A stretch of 64,000 nucleotides of DNA from Eurosta solidaginis (taxonomy: Eukaryota > Arthropoda > Insecta > Diptera > Tephritidae): assembly GCF_040869045.1 (NCBI RefSeq), contig NC_090319.1, positions 267,422,897-267,486,896 of the forward strand, written 5' to 3'. The translations under genes and the position numbers were made by a program. The notes under the pieces are model-generated. The model saw nothing but the letters and a program-made list of their open reading frames with translations. It was not told the DNA's origin and did not search any database. This document shows, one piece after another, positions 45,345 to 57,550 of the stretch (position 1 is the first letter of the stretch; every line of letters starts with the position of its first letter).

Positions 45345-47515
45345 CCAAGTAAGGAAGGCTAAGTTCGGGTGTAACCGAACACTACATACTCAGCTGAGAG
45401 CTTTGGAGACAAAATAAGGGAAAATCACCATTTAGCAAAATTAACTTAGGGTAACCCTGGAATGTGTTTGTATGACATGTTTATCAAATAAAAGGTGTTA
45501 ATGATTATTTAAAACGTAGTGGGCCTTAGTTCTATAGGATGACGCCTTTTCGAGATATCGCAATAAGGGTGGACCAGGGGTGACTCTAGAATGTGTTTGT
45601 ACCATGTGGGTATCAAACTAAAGTATTAATGAGCGTTTTAAAAGGGATTAGCCCTTAGTTGTATATGTGAAGGCGTTTTCGAGATATCGGCCGAAATGTG
45701 GACTATTGTGACCCAGAACATCTTATGTTGGGTACCGCTAATTTATTTATATATGTCCGAACAGTATTCCTGCCAAGATTTCAAAGGCTTTTGATTTCGC
45801 CCTGCAGAACTTTTTCATTTTCTTCTACTTAATATGGTAGGTGTCACACCCATTTTACAAAGTTTTTTCTAAAGTTATAGTTTGCGTCAATAAACCAATC
45901 CATTTACCATGTTTCATCCCTTCTTTCGTATTTGGTATAGAATTATGGCATTTTTTCATTTTTCGTAATTTTCGATATCGGAAAAGTGGGCGTGGTCATA
46001 GTCGGATTTCGGCCATATTTTATACCAAGATAAAGTGACTTCAGGTAAGTACGTGAACTAAGTTTAGTTGAGATATATCGTTTTTTGCGCAAGTTATTGT
46101 GTTAGCGGTCGAGTGGAAGGATAGACGGACGACTGTATATAAAAACTGGGCGTGGCTTCAACCTATTTCGTCCATTTTCACAGAAAACAGTTGTCGTCAT
46201 AGAACCTATCTCCCTACCAAATTTCACAAGGATTGGTAAATTTTTGTTGGACTTATGGCATCAAAAGTATTCTAGACGAATTAAATGAAAAAGGGCGGAG
46301 TTACGCCCATTTTGAAATTTTCTTTTATCTTTGTATTTTGTTGCACCATATCATTACTGGAGTCGAATGTTTACATAATTTACTTTTATACTGTGAAGAT
46401 ATAAAATTTTTTTTTAAAATTTGACTTAAAAAAATTTTTTTTTTTAAAAGTGGGCGTGTTCGTCATCCGATTTCGCTAAACTTTATTTATCACACATATA
46501 GTAATAGGAGTAGCGTGCCTACCAAATTTCATCATGATATCTTCAACGACTGCCAAATAACAGCTTGCACAACTTTTAAATTACCTTCTTTTAAAAGTGG
46601 GCGGTGCCACGCCAATTTTCCAAAATTTTACTAATTTTCTATTCTGCGTTGTAAGCTCAATCCACCTACCAAGTTTCATCGCTTTATCCGGCTTTCGTAA
46701 TGAATTATCGCACTTTTTCGGTTTTTCCAAATTTTAGATATCGAAAAAGTGGGCGTGGTTATAGTCCGATTTCGTTCATTTTAAATAGCGATCTGAGATG
46801 AGCGCTGGCTAGCCAATGATATGCGAATGAAGGATGATGCTCCGGCCAATAAAGTGCTTCTATCGGAACCCGCCTATGGAAGGAGAGGTAGAGTGCGGCG
46901 GTGGGTTGGCGGAGCGAAGGAGCGACTGGCGCGCCTTGTTGGACGGCCATAACCGTTTAGACGGTTAGGTGCCAATTAAGTAAGTAAGTAAGAGATGAAT
47001 GCCCAGGAACTTACATGCCAAATTTCATTAAGATACCTCAAAAATTACTCAAGTTATCGTGTTTATGGGCATACGGCCGGACGGACGGACGGACATGGCT
47101 AAATGAATTTCATTTTTCGCCCAGATAATTTTGATATATAGAAGTCTATATCTGCTTTGATTAGTTTATGTCGTTACGGGATACTGTTATACGAACAAGA
47201 TTAATATACTCTGTGAGCTCTGCTCAGGTGAGTATAAAAAGTCTGTGTCTCCAATAATCTCCACTTTCGCGTTTGGTAAGCATTATACACCATGACCGGA
47301 ACAGTGCGTCTCTCCACTATTTCTCTATACACAGCTACTATGTGTTATTACCGGTGAGGGTTTTTTAAGTCGCAAACGCAGATGCAATTAAAAAACCCGC
47401 CCAATGTTTGTGATATTTCTCTTTAAATATATTACGAATATATAGGAGCCGAGAGCTGGGTTCGTATTATTCAGTTTCGCCCAAACTTAGATTTCCTTCC
47501 TTATTTTTACTTTAT
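45345..47515 (+). repeat. Long noncoding repeat, copy D, with LINE insert
   Basis: It starts AAGTAAGGAAGGCTAAGTTC, then the GTTCGGGTGTAACCGAAC hairpin and TACTCAGCTGAGAGC. It runs through the same blocks as copy A in reverse and reaches GAGCTCTGCTCAGGTGAGTA near 47230. After about 200 unrelated bases, CCCAAACTTAGATTTCCTTCC (47490-47510) looks like the inverted other end. It is interrupted by an RTE-like fragment (46802-46991). It encodes no protein. Confidence 0.72.
46802..46991 (+). mobile_element. Very short 5'-truncated RTE-like LINE insertion
   Basis: 190 bases from the C-terminal coding end (GCTGGCTAGCCAATGATATG, GATGATGCTCCGGCC) to GACGGTTAGGTGCCAATTAA and the TAAG repeat. GAGATGA flanks it at 46795-46801 and 46992-46998, and comparison with copy A confirms the empty site. 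An internal deletion removed coding sequence between GGTAGAGTGCGG and TGGGTTGGCGG. Confidence 0.88.
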
Positions 47516-47519
47516 ATTT

Positions 47520-48380
47520 AATGTCTAACTTCATGTAAACTTTGTATTCCTTCCTTCTTTGCTTTGACGTTTCACTGAGACATAAGTTGACCAAACGAAC
47601 GTTTTGCCGCTTTCCTAGCTTTTACGAAACAATGCGTACTATGTACGTAAATCCTAAGTCGTGACGCCAAGACCGTCGAACATATTAATCTTCGCTGTCA
47701 ATAAAAAGTAATTAAATTTTTAAAGAATTACATTATTGCATGCCACACTATGATCAGCAATTAAATACGCCACAAAATATTTAAATAAGCTCTTTTCAGA
47801 ATGATAATAACATTTAATTTTTTTAGCTGCATAACTTTGCACATATGTGTGTGTGCTCAGTGTGTGTGCGTGAGTGAGTTTATGCAAATCATCATATCTA
47901 CATATTTGTACGTATTTCCTTGTGCTTAAACTGAAGGCTTGTCATAGTTGGCATTTTTATAGTAAAATATTTATGGTAAAAGATTTTAATTGAGTTGCAT
48001 TGGTTGTTGTTGTGGCATTTGTGCAAAATGTTTGTGTTGAACAGTGGCAAGGTGATGCAGATGTAAAGCATGCAACAAGTGAGGAATTTTGGCAAAGATT
48101 TCATGGCAACAAAGCACGTTTTACTACGTCACGATGACGATGATTATGATGATGATGAGTAAGTTGCGGCTGAAAATACAATATTTGATGCTGCTATAAT
48201 AGGAAACTGACCACAAGCATGACACTGCTGTACTGCTTTACTACTGTTACAGTTATTTCCTTATAAGTAAGTACTCATATTGAGTCCGCAAAAGGTTCTG
48301 TAATAGGATAACTGAATATATATACGAAGTTTGATTTAAAATAATTTAACTTCATCAGGCCTCAGAAAAAAAGTTGTTAC
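47520..48380. other. No gene recognised
   Basis: Includes a GT-rich run (about 47846-47880) and a GATGAT run (about 48130-48160). Otherwise AT-rich without recognisable content. Confidence 0.5.
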
Positions 48381-48384
48381 TATA

Positions 48385-49500
48385 AATGCTCGTATAGCCA
48401 ATGATCGAGGCGAATCTTTGCTAAGAGATGACCAAAGCGAATTCAGTACAAAGCTAATTATTCCGTCTGCTAAGTATGACCCGATGAGCGCATGCATCCA
48501 TCGAGCAGATCTTCACGATGGTCCAGATCCTAGAGAAGACTAACGATAAGAGAATCAACACTCAAAATCTTTCCGTCAACTTCAAAGCAGCATTTGACAG
48601 CTCGAAAAAAGCTGTTTATACGCTGGTATATCGGAATTAAGGTTTCCTGCAAAGTTAATAAGCCTGTGCCAAATGACGTTGAGTAACACCAAGCTACGCA
48701 AGGATTAAGAAGGATCTATCCGAGCCATTCGAAACCAAAAGCACCTTCAGATGCGATCTCTTTAACATAATGCTGGAGAAGATTTATCTAGCTGCAGAAC
48801 TTAACCGTGATGGTACAATCTATTATAAGAGCGTACAATTTCTGTCGTATGATATGGCCTGAAGTTCAAATTTATCGGGATTACATAGATAAAGAAGCAA
48901 AAAGAGTGAGTTTTGCGGAAAACGAGGACAAGACGAAGTACTTGCTGTCATCCAATAAAGAATCGGCGCATTCGCGACTTGGCAGCCACGTCACTGCCGA
49001 CGGATATAAATTCGATACTGCGAAGGATTTCGTCTATTTGGGAACCAATATTAACAGCAAAAACAATGTCAGCTAAGAAACCAAAGTATGAATAACATTT
49101 GCCGACAAGTGCTACTTAGGATTTTGAATAGACAACACAGCGAACAAAAATTACGATCTACAAATCGCTCATTATATTTGTCCTGATGTTTTGCTCAGAC
49201 CCAAGGACGGTGTCTAGAAAAGATAAGATCATTCTTGGAGCGTTCCAGAGAAAATTTCTCCCAAAGATTTATGGTCCTGTCCGTTTTGCCGACAGTGAAT
49301 ATCGAAGGAGGTATAGTGATAATCTGTATGGGCCTTACGCAGATATGACGATAGTGCAGCGAATAAAAGCCAAAAGCTTCCCTACAAGAAAGTATTTCAG
49401 ACGATACCGCAGGTTCCAAGCAGAGGAAGGTGGATACCTCCATTGATTTGGGCGAGGCAGGTGTAGGAAGATTTGACCACTCTTGGTGCTCCCAATTAGC
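48385..49500 (+). mobile_element. Decayed RTE-like LINE fragment
   Basis: From the RT region (CATCGAGCAGATCTTCACGATGG, TCAACTTCAAAGCAGCATTTG for the FKAAFDS block) through ACAAGACGAAGTACTTGCTG, GGATTTCGTCTATTTGGG, AGATTTATGGTCCTGTCCG to GGTGCTCCCAATTAGC. The YADD region is damaged (TCGTATGATATGG). Many shifts. Subfamily shared with 16728-17395. Confidence 0.8.
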
Positions 49501-50000
49501 TAAAACGACGACAGCAACGAAAAAACAGCAGACAAATGCAAAGACGAACGCGATAAGAAAACAAAAATTAGAAGAAAACTCGTATACCAAGATGAATAGA
49601 AGACAAATAGGAAAAGTGCCACAAATACAAAAGAGAATAAAAGTTTAAAAACACGGAAAAAAACGAAGACGATGACAACCTGGAAGACTTAAAACATGAC
49701 TAGTGCGAAGGCAAAGACAAAGACAGAGGCGAACACGAAAGCAAATAAAAAAGAACCATATATCATCAGTAACATTATTTATCGATTGCAAACCTTCTTC
49801 TATAAGGGAGATATATGGGTTGTAATCGATAACAAGCCCATACCACTACGATAGCAATAAAATCAGAAATCGACAACAAGCCGATGACTTGTGGATATTG
49901 GTTGTTACTGATAAAAGGCAATACTTCTTCGATAACAAGATCGATAAGCCGATAAAAAACCGATCACTCTTGTTATTGTTGTTGATAACTAACCGCTCAA
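49501..50000. repeat. Purine-rich low-complexity stretch and GATAACAAGCCGATA words
   Basis: 49501-49760 is AC/GA-rich (AAAGACAAAGACAGAGGCG). 49800-49990 has repeated TCGATAACAAG and GCCGATAA words at irregular spacing. Confidence 0.5.
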
Positions 50001-50044
50001 AGGTAGGTGCTGCTTTCCCTCCTAACAAATATGAAACGGTGTAA

Positions 50045-50118
50045 CGGCGTAATTTGGAAAAGAAGCTCGGCCTATTCTTCTCGGTGGTGAATCGCGCCAA
50101 GTATTTTTTTTTTTTTGC
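50045..50118 (+). repeat. SINE tail fragment
   Basis: AATTTGGAAAAGAAGCTCGG, then GGTGGTGAATCGCGCCAAG and a 14-base T run. It corresponds to the last 70 bases of the SINE. Confidence 0.7.
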
Positions 50119-50119
50119 T

Positions 50120-51170
50120 AAAAGAGTTGTTTCTGATTTTAAAGTCTTAATATGTACAAGGCTTTTCATAGCATACACTTTTGACTCAAGCTGAAACTAG
50201 TTCCCAGGGATCTGATGTAGACTAGTCCCGTTCGTGTATATACATTGTATTATTAGTTTCCTCATAGAACATCTAGAAATTAGCTTCGGCTGATGACTAC
50301 ATGTCATACATATCGCTTCACTTCGAGCTGCTTGTTATGTGTGTGCATGTAAATAAGTTTGGCTGCTTACTGTATTAGTTGTTGTGATTATTTACTAACA
50401 GCACAGTGATGCTAATATTCGTCACAATACGTACCTACATAATACGTACTTATTCAAATAATAATAAATACTTAAGTTTCATCTATCATCCCGGAAGTTC
50501 ATAACTAAAGAAATCCAACATGTAAAACTCAAATTGACATTTTGCGTTGGCATCCGAATTGAAAGCCTGCAATCGGTGGCATTCCTCGCAGTAAAATGAG
50601 GATTGTTGTTATTGCTCTTAACTACAAACAAACAACAAGCCAACTAAATGCCAGCCTGTCAATTGGCCAATTGACGTTGAGCCTACAACGAGTACTAGTT
50701 GCAACTATCGGCGGCTTGTATTTATTCAGTGTGGCATTGGTATGTTGATGACGGCGATGAGGCAACGCAGTGATTCAAAATGTGCAGCATCTTAGCGAGT
50801 AGTAGGCAGAGAGGTGAGTAAATCACTTATCGCGTATCGCTCTGCGAAATAATTGCTTAATGGCAAAAAAGAATTAGAGGAAAATATACAAATAAATAAA
50901 AAACCGTTTTCGTGCATTTGTATATGTAAGAAAATATTTTATTAGAATGATAATGGGAACATTGCAATAATCATGTACAGCCGTTAGGATGTTGTTATCC
51001 CTTTTAATAGCTATTTATTAATTAAAAGTGAAATTTATAATTGGTGATGCATTTCTTTCGAAGATATTGATTCGATTATTGTTTGTGGCTTGTTAGACTA
51101 GTAGAATCTAATTTCAATTAAGTGATTACTATATGAAGCGTCTTCCAACAATTTCCCTTCCAAGTTCTCG
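50120..51170. other. No gene recognised
   Basis: AT-rich sequence, no open frame of note, no recognised element. Confidence 0.5.
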
Positions 51171-51173
51171 TGC

Positions 51174-51215
51174 GCATACAATAAAAGTCGCCGAGCATAC
51201 AATAAAAGTCGCCGA
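51174..51215 (+). repeat. 21-bp perfect tandem duplication
   Basis: A 21-base unit beginning GCATACAATAAAAGTCG occurs twice in direct tandem, at 51174-51194 and 51195-51215. Confidence 0.9.
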
Positions 51216-51299
51216 AGCTCATACTGCAACGCATCACTCGATCATATCAGTGCATCGCCGTTCGGATGTCGCCATCGTGCTTATTCGTAAACGGCCTTC

Positions 51300-51560
51300 A
51301 TACCAGAGATAACTGGCATAAAAATAATGTTGGCATGATTCGGAGGTCTGCCACAGTTCAGCACCATACGGTAGTTCATAGATATAACTAGGTTAGAATT
51401 ATATGTTAGTCTAGTTAAGATTATTATATATATACATTGTAAATAGATATAAGCTAGGCTTAATTAAGCTGTAATAAATAAATAAATAATAATAATTGTT
51501 ATGTTGCGATCTGCTATTCCCAGTGTTTGTTCTCCATCTAAGTACAGTGACTAGCAAACG
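51300..51560 (+). repeat. Possible LTR remnant
   Basis: AT-rich segment with TATATATATACATTG, then (AATA)n near 51476-51495 and a GC-richer following part, an arrangement seen in some fly LTRs. No TG...CA edges or target duplication could be fixed. Confidence 0.25.
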
Positions 51561-51569
51561 TCGCTGTTA

Positions 51570-53410
51570 TGGAGCGGCTAAGGTGTACTCAGTATTTGAG
51601 TTCTTTTGAGTCACATTGCTAGATTCGATTTAAGTGTTACGCCTTTTCCGACCGCCCAGTGCTCATATGTATGTATATACACACAGGTATCAACGAGGAG
51701 CATTTCTTGCATGGATACTCAATATGACGCACCCTTTAATAGAGGCATAAAATAAAATTAAATTACCACTGTTGGATATCCGAAAGTCCGATCATTATTG
51801 AATTTAAATATCATGTGTAAAACGAAATTGCTTACCAGTAATTTGATAAAACTTCAACTTCTTATGTAGTCGATTGGGTCTCACGTCGACGACGCAGTAA
51901 GAGCTTCTGGGTTTGATCGTCATGACTAAATTATTCGAGGGATTTTAACCGGAGTTAAAAGGAGTTGCCAATGCAATTCATTGCTTATCTTACTCAATTC
52001 TCAACTTCACGTAACAATGACGAGTTCTGTTTATTTAGCAAGCGAGGCTCTGGCGACTCCAAGTTACGCAAGGAGGGAAGACAAAGTTCAAGTAAAAAAT
52101 AATTTTCATTTTATGGGGAACTATTAAAAATAAAGAATGACACAGGATGAGGGGGATAAAGAATACAATTAGTTAGATTATTTAGGCAAATTTATTATAT
52201 ACATAGTCCAACTGTATAAGAGAATCATCAACGTTTCATAAAGGTGCCGTATGTCAATACACTTGATTCAACGATTTTGTAGTGTTCGCAAGGTCTAAAA
52301 TTCGTACTTACACCAAGGGCCGGCGAAACGCGCAAAATCTGCGAGGTAACGGAAAACTGAGTGGAAAACGAAGGAAAAAAGCTGAGTAGCTGGAGAGCTG
52401 TTAAGCGTGGAGAAAAGAGGCGAAGAGAGCAAGAAGAAGAGAAGTAGAAAAATAATACAACAGCGTTTTGAAGCTTCTACTTATCGTCGATTACTAAGAC
52501 ACAGGGCGTGCCGTTCTGCGAAATATTCAAAATCATTTGTAAATTGCCTTTTGTCGAGTCCTGAAAGCAAAATTACTTTGTTGTAGATATTTGGTTCACA
52601 CACACACCCTGGCAAAAAATTTTATCTAGATATTATTGCAAGGGGTCCGCCACGAACCGCTAATTGATAGAGGGGGTGATAAACGTAAGATCGATGGATG
52701 GCGTCCAAATGTTGGTATAATCGATGTACAGCCGGTTGAACATGGGTGAGCGATTAATCCGTTGATGGACAGCCCATGGTTGCTCTTGGAATCGGTAAAC
52801 GGTGATCAAGTTTCTGTTTCTTGTTGGATATATGTGCATTAATTGGTGATGCGCAGACTACGAATCAACTGTTGGTTGGTGAAATCGATGTACGGGGCGT
52901 CGGAGCTGACGTATCGGTGGATTGGTGGAAGTATACCTAGGTAATTTATATGGTGGCCGGTCACGGTACCGTAGGTACGGCGGCGGTGGACACACACTTG
53001 TGTCATGAACTAGGTTCCTTCAAACCCAAGCACCGGATACACCAAAAATTATTGGGCAACCGAGTTCACCCAATGGTCAAAAGTAGCGGGCCTCTGCATG
53101 ATGAGTGCATGACGTCTATTGGCGCAAAGTGTTTGCGGTACAGACTTCCCATATAGTAGTTCACAATCTATGAAAGGCCAACTGTTTCTACTTAAGCTTA
53201 AGGCGATGTTGACAGATTGAGAAGTTTGCGCACTCGCGGCTAGGCGACTCGTTGTGGTAAATGTATGAATTTGGGGTGGTGATGGTATTAAAGGCGACAG
53301 TTAAGCGCCAATCAATGATAATGATGATGTTGATAATTTCTCTTTTTCTTTTATATAATATGAAAAACATTAAATGCATAAAATTTCTTCTTTTAAAATT
53401 TAAGCTCTTT
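51570..53410. other. No gene recognised; GC-richer patch at 52650-53150
   Basis: 52650-53150 is clearly GC-richer (for example CGGTCACGGTACCGTAGG) than its surroundings and resembles untranslated leader of a retroelement only in composition. The 68-codon frame at 52950-53156 has no recognisable domain. Confidence 0.4.
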
Positions 53411-53432
53411 TTTAACCCTAGAATGCATACGT

Positions 53433-53450
53433 TGAGCCTCCGGGGCTCAC
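53433..53450. promoter_or_regulatory. piggyBac subterminal palindrome, left outer copy
   Basis: TTGAGCCTCCGGGGCTCA, an imperfect palindrome a few bases inside the left terminal repeat. Probable transposase-binding or accessory site by position. Confidence 0.6.
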
Positions 53451-53622
53451 TTGGATATATATTTCAACATATCTTATGAATTTGAAATAATTTTTACAAG
53501 AGGCTTTTGGAATGCTATACCTTAATTATTTTAATCATAGTAGGCATTGACTTTTTGAAAAAAAAATTTTTTTCTCAGAAATAAAAGCAATTTTGTATCA
53601 ATACCCCTTTTATACATATGAT

Positions 53623-53640
53623 GAGCCTGTGAGGCTCATA
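53623..53640. promoter_or_regulatory. piggyBac subterminal palindrome, left inner copy
   Basis: ATGAGCCTGTGAGGCTCAT, a near-perfect palindrome about 190 bases inside the first copy. Confidence 0.6.
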
Positions 53641-53970
53641 TGGCTGAACCAAGTATGCCATGCAAATTTATTTGAGCAATTACCGTTATTCTATGTAATT
53701 GAAGTGGGCCTATTTCATAGTAGGCATTGATATTTTGAAAAAACAAAAAACAATCAACCAATAATGCTTTTGCAGAAGAGTACTCAGTAGTGTCCGATTC
53801 GTGGTCAAGTGCACAACAATATATTTGTATATTGATAAAAAATAAATAATATCAGTTCAAACTACATCAGGTAATAAAAATTCATATAAAAAATTGATTT
53901 ATATTAGGTACGATAACAATATGAATGCGTAATGTCTTCAAATTTCAATAGGAAAAATAGGAATACAAAA

Positions 53971-55788
53971 ATGGCTTCAACAAGCAAAAAATCTGTTCGT
54001 GGAAATGATGAAAATGTATAATTGATAATCAAGGCATGACTTGAGGAGGATGATGATTATATTGTTGAAAGTGACTCGTTTGGCGAAGATGATAGTTTTC
54101 AAACATTTGAGGAGGAGCCAAATGAACACTTCTATATGTCTGACGATATTGAAGACGAGAAAAGCCCCGAAGAAAATATAGACATATCGGGCCGCTGCAG
54201 TAACTCCTTTTCCGGAAAAAATTGGTTTATATGGAATAGTTCACCACCTGAGCAGAACAAAGTTCGTGCTCACAACTTAATGCGTTTTACTCCTGGTCTT
54301 ATACAAAAATGTAATATTTGGTCTAAGCAGAACGCTTGGGACAAATTTACTACATCGGAAATTATCGACGAAATCATATTATGTACAAACAGAGAAGCTA
54401 GCCGCTGTTTTGAGGCACAGGGGAAATATTGGAAAACGAAATTGAGGCTTTTTTTGGGTTGCTACTGATGGCTGGTGTGGAAAAAAATTGGGATACACCC
54501 GTCTGTGAGCTTTTCCTGGATAATACGGCAAACCCTTTATACAAAGCTGCAATGTCAATAAACCGATTCGAAAACATACGCAGGATGCTTCGATTCGACG
54601 ACAAGAGAACACGCAACCTTCGAATTTCATCAGACAAATTTGCACCCATTCGTCATATATGGAAATTCTTTCTACAGAGGTGCCGAACAGTAATCATTCC
54701 AAAAGCATTTGTAACAATTGACGAACAGGTATTAAGTTTTAGGGGACGCGCAAGTTTTATTCGGTATATGTTATCGAAGCCAACCAAGTCCGGAATTAAA
54801 TTCTTTTGGCTCTATGAAAGTGATTAGGGTTATACCATTGATGGCCAAGTTTATTTAGGTCGCCAGCCCGGAAATAATATTCAACATAATGTAGCTGAGA
54901 ATATCGTAAACTCCCTTGTTACAACCATACAGATTTCTGGGCGCAATCTAAATTTGATAATTATTTGACGAGAATTCCCCTTGCATAGAATTCTTTAGAA
55001 GCTGGAATAACGATTGTAGGAACTTTACGTAAAAATGAAAAGGAAATACCAGGAGAATTCCAAGCTTCTAAAGAAAGAAGCGTTTACTCATCTCAATTTG
55101 GTTTCAAAAACGAATTAACATTAGTAAGTGACGTTCCGAAAAAAAAACAAAGCGGTTATATTACTAAGCTCTATGCATCACGATGATATTGTTAACATTG
55201 AGAATGTAACTAAAAAACCAGATATTATCGAGTTATATAACAACACCAAGGGTGGTGTAGATCATATGGGCCAAATGGTTGGTGATTATATATATCAGAG
55301 GCAAACAAGGCGATGGCCTATGGCTGTTTGGTATAATATAATTGGACGTTGGAGATCTGAACGACCTTTTGACAGTTAGTCAGGAAGTTCCCACCTTTAC
55401 GATTGGGATACGGCACAAAAGGCGTATTTTCCTAAAGGAACTAGTAATTGAGTTAGTACTTCCATTTATGAAACGGAGAGCACAAAATTCAACCAAACTG
55501 TCTAAAATATATAATTTTCTTCCGATCTGTTTGAATAGTATTTATGTATATTTTAAGCTACGCAGATCTATTGTGTTGGGTGCAAATAAAATGGCTATGG
55601 CAAATTATATACCAATTGAAGAAGCAACGACTAAGAATGATGCTCCGCCGACAAAAAAGAAAAGATGTGAATTCTGTCTTTCCAAAATAAGTCGCATGAG
55701 CAGACTCTTTTGCGCTAAGTGTGCTAAAAGGATTTGTAAAAAACATTCATTACTGCTTTGTGAAACATGTTCCAATTGTACTAATTAG
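53971..55788 (+). pseudogene. piggyBac transposase, broken by stops and frameshifts
   Basis: Begins MASTSKKSVRGNDENV, then two stops (TAA at 54019, TGA shortly after). The same frame resumes with an acidic N-terminus and runs to about 54430, where it shifts. The catalytic region has FVTIDEQVLSFRGR with the first Asp at 54720. A TAG lies at 54825 and a shift near 54953, then DNYLTRIPLA with the second Asp at 54956. A further shift in the A run at 55137-55146 leads to NNTKGGVDHMGQM: the third Asp (55260) is kept, but the position of the fourth is Gly. One more shift leads to the C-terminal Cys-rich zinc-binding end (CEFC, CAKC, CETCSNC). Piggybac transposase cuts and joins at TTAA. This copy is dead but catalytic blocks are still readable. 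Confidence 0.93.
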
Positions 55789-55903
55789 CACATAATTTTT
55801 TGTATTCACGTATTTGTAATAATAAAAAAAAACGATAAACGAATTATAGTTTTATCCCAGTAATATTTTATTTTATTTATAAGTTAACCCATATTTCTAG
55901 TAC

Positions 55904-55921
55904 ATGAGCCTCTGAGGCTCA
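55904..55921. promoter_or_regulatory. piggyBac subterminal palindrome, right copy
   Basis: ATGAGCCTCTGAGGCTCAT, a near-perfect palindrome about 40 bases inside the right end. Confidence 0.6.
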
Positions 55922-55969
55922 TCGTATGTATAACTGTAGTTTTTTTACGCATGCATCCTAGGGTTAAAT

Positions 55970-57275
55970 GAACTTATGTACATAAACCTGAAAAAAGGGT
56001 TACGCGACTAGCACGCTTTAACGATAAAGCAGTATATGCAGCTGCGAGCACGGAAATATCAGTGGCAATTTTTATCATGTTTAGTCAGTTAACATTTTTT
56101 TTTTAGTCCGAATGGCGACATATGTGAACTAAAGGCTTCGCAGACTAGTTTGATTTATAAATCATCATAATTTGTGGAAATAGCTTGGAAGTTTTACATC
56201 TAAAAATTGAGCAAAGAACGGAGTCCTATACGAATCGTAACAGAGGATACGGATCGTGATAATTAGAGGAAAACTACGAAAATGTAAAATATGGTTTTGG
56301 AACAGAGCTGCTCAACTCCTATACACTTATAATAATTTTCTTTTTGTTTTGCCCTGAAGAATAGGCACAGATACGAATTCACACTTTGAATATAAAAAAA
56401 TGTTCATACCACTCCAATATGCCCTCATATATAAATTCCATTCACATGAAAGTGCAAAGAAAAAGCACTTCCATATGAAGCCAAGGCACTTCGGTATGAT
56501 ATTCAAATTTACACTAACAAATTGACACCAACAATTTTTCAAAAATATTTTAGCACTGAGAAAATTGGTAATTCATAACTTATTCCATCAAAATTTTTTT
56601 AAATAAATATGTATTGAGATTTGCACTTCAATATAAAAGTTTTGAACAGCCCTGTTTGGAAATGTTCAGAATTTTTTGAGTACGCAGTTTTGTTTTTGTA
56701 ACAATGCAAATCAAACAAGGTAAAAGTGACAGCTGAATTATTATGTTTTTGTAGGAGTTCATACCTCAAAATTTTTTAAACAAACCCATTAACCCTTTGT
56801 GATCCAAGCATATTTTCGTGTAATTTATACATATTTTAATCACAAATTACATTACGTTTACTAAAATGGACACAGATTTTTAGATAACAATTAATTGTTG
56901 CATATTTGTTTATTTTAGTAACATTTAATGGAAGGAACAAGGACTTCGTCTCCTTGGCAAAAATATTTAAGCAGTGGAAGTAATTGAGAAGTAAGGTCCT
57001 TTTTATTCGAGCAGAAGTCATAGAACCAATGGGTGTCAGAGGATTGGAAGAAGGTTCTTCGAGGTATATTTTTGCTCTATAACTGCATTCAATTGTCATA
57101 TTGTGCATACAAGATAGCACAAGATGACCTAAGAATTATACTAATTCATTCTGCATCAACGCATCTCTATACAATGGCTCTTTATTTACGTAAAAAGGCA
57201 GTGCATTTAGAAATAATTTTGGCTCTTCATACGGCGTCTTCCTAAAAGCACTTGTCTGCGCTGAGACGTCAATAA
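55970..57275. other. No gene recognised
   Basis: AT-rich sequence with short open frames on both strands. No family recognised. Confidence 0.5.
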
Positions 57276-57550
57276 CATCTTTAGGCTCATTCCATTTCAA
57301 GACAGGCGGTCCGCGCAGGACATGATTTTTGATTTCGATGAAATTCTAATATGTGGTTCTTTGGTCAAAATAATGAAACACGTGCATTTTTGTTTGCCTC
57401 AAAAAAAAATTCTTCGGATTTATCGGCAATTGAATTCCATAAAATGCAGTCGGTACTTTATTCAACTATTTTTTCTACTGTCAATAACTTTGTCAAAAAT
57501 TAACCGATTCTCATGATTTTTTCTTTGAAATGTTCGAATAGCTAAATTAT

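Larger units (their letters stand above)
53416..55963 (+). mobile_element. piggyBac DNA transposon, complete ends, inactivated
   Basis: TTAA at 53412-53415 and 55964-55967 is the expected target duplication. The terminal inverted repeats are CCCTAGAATGCAT (53416-53428) and ATGCATCCTAGGG (55951-55963), differing at one position. Length 2548 bases. A palindrome of the type TGAGCCTCNGNGGCTCA occurs at about 53433-53450, 53623-53640 and 55904-55921, subterminally. The inner part carries a broken transposase. Confidence 0.95.

Noticed and set aside
52650..53150. Retroelement leader
   Set aside because: Only a composition shift supports it; no primer-binding site, LTR edge or coding motif was found.
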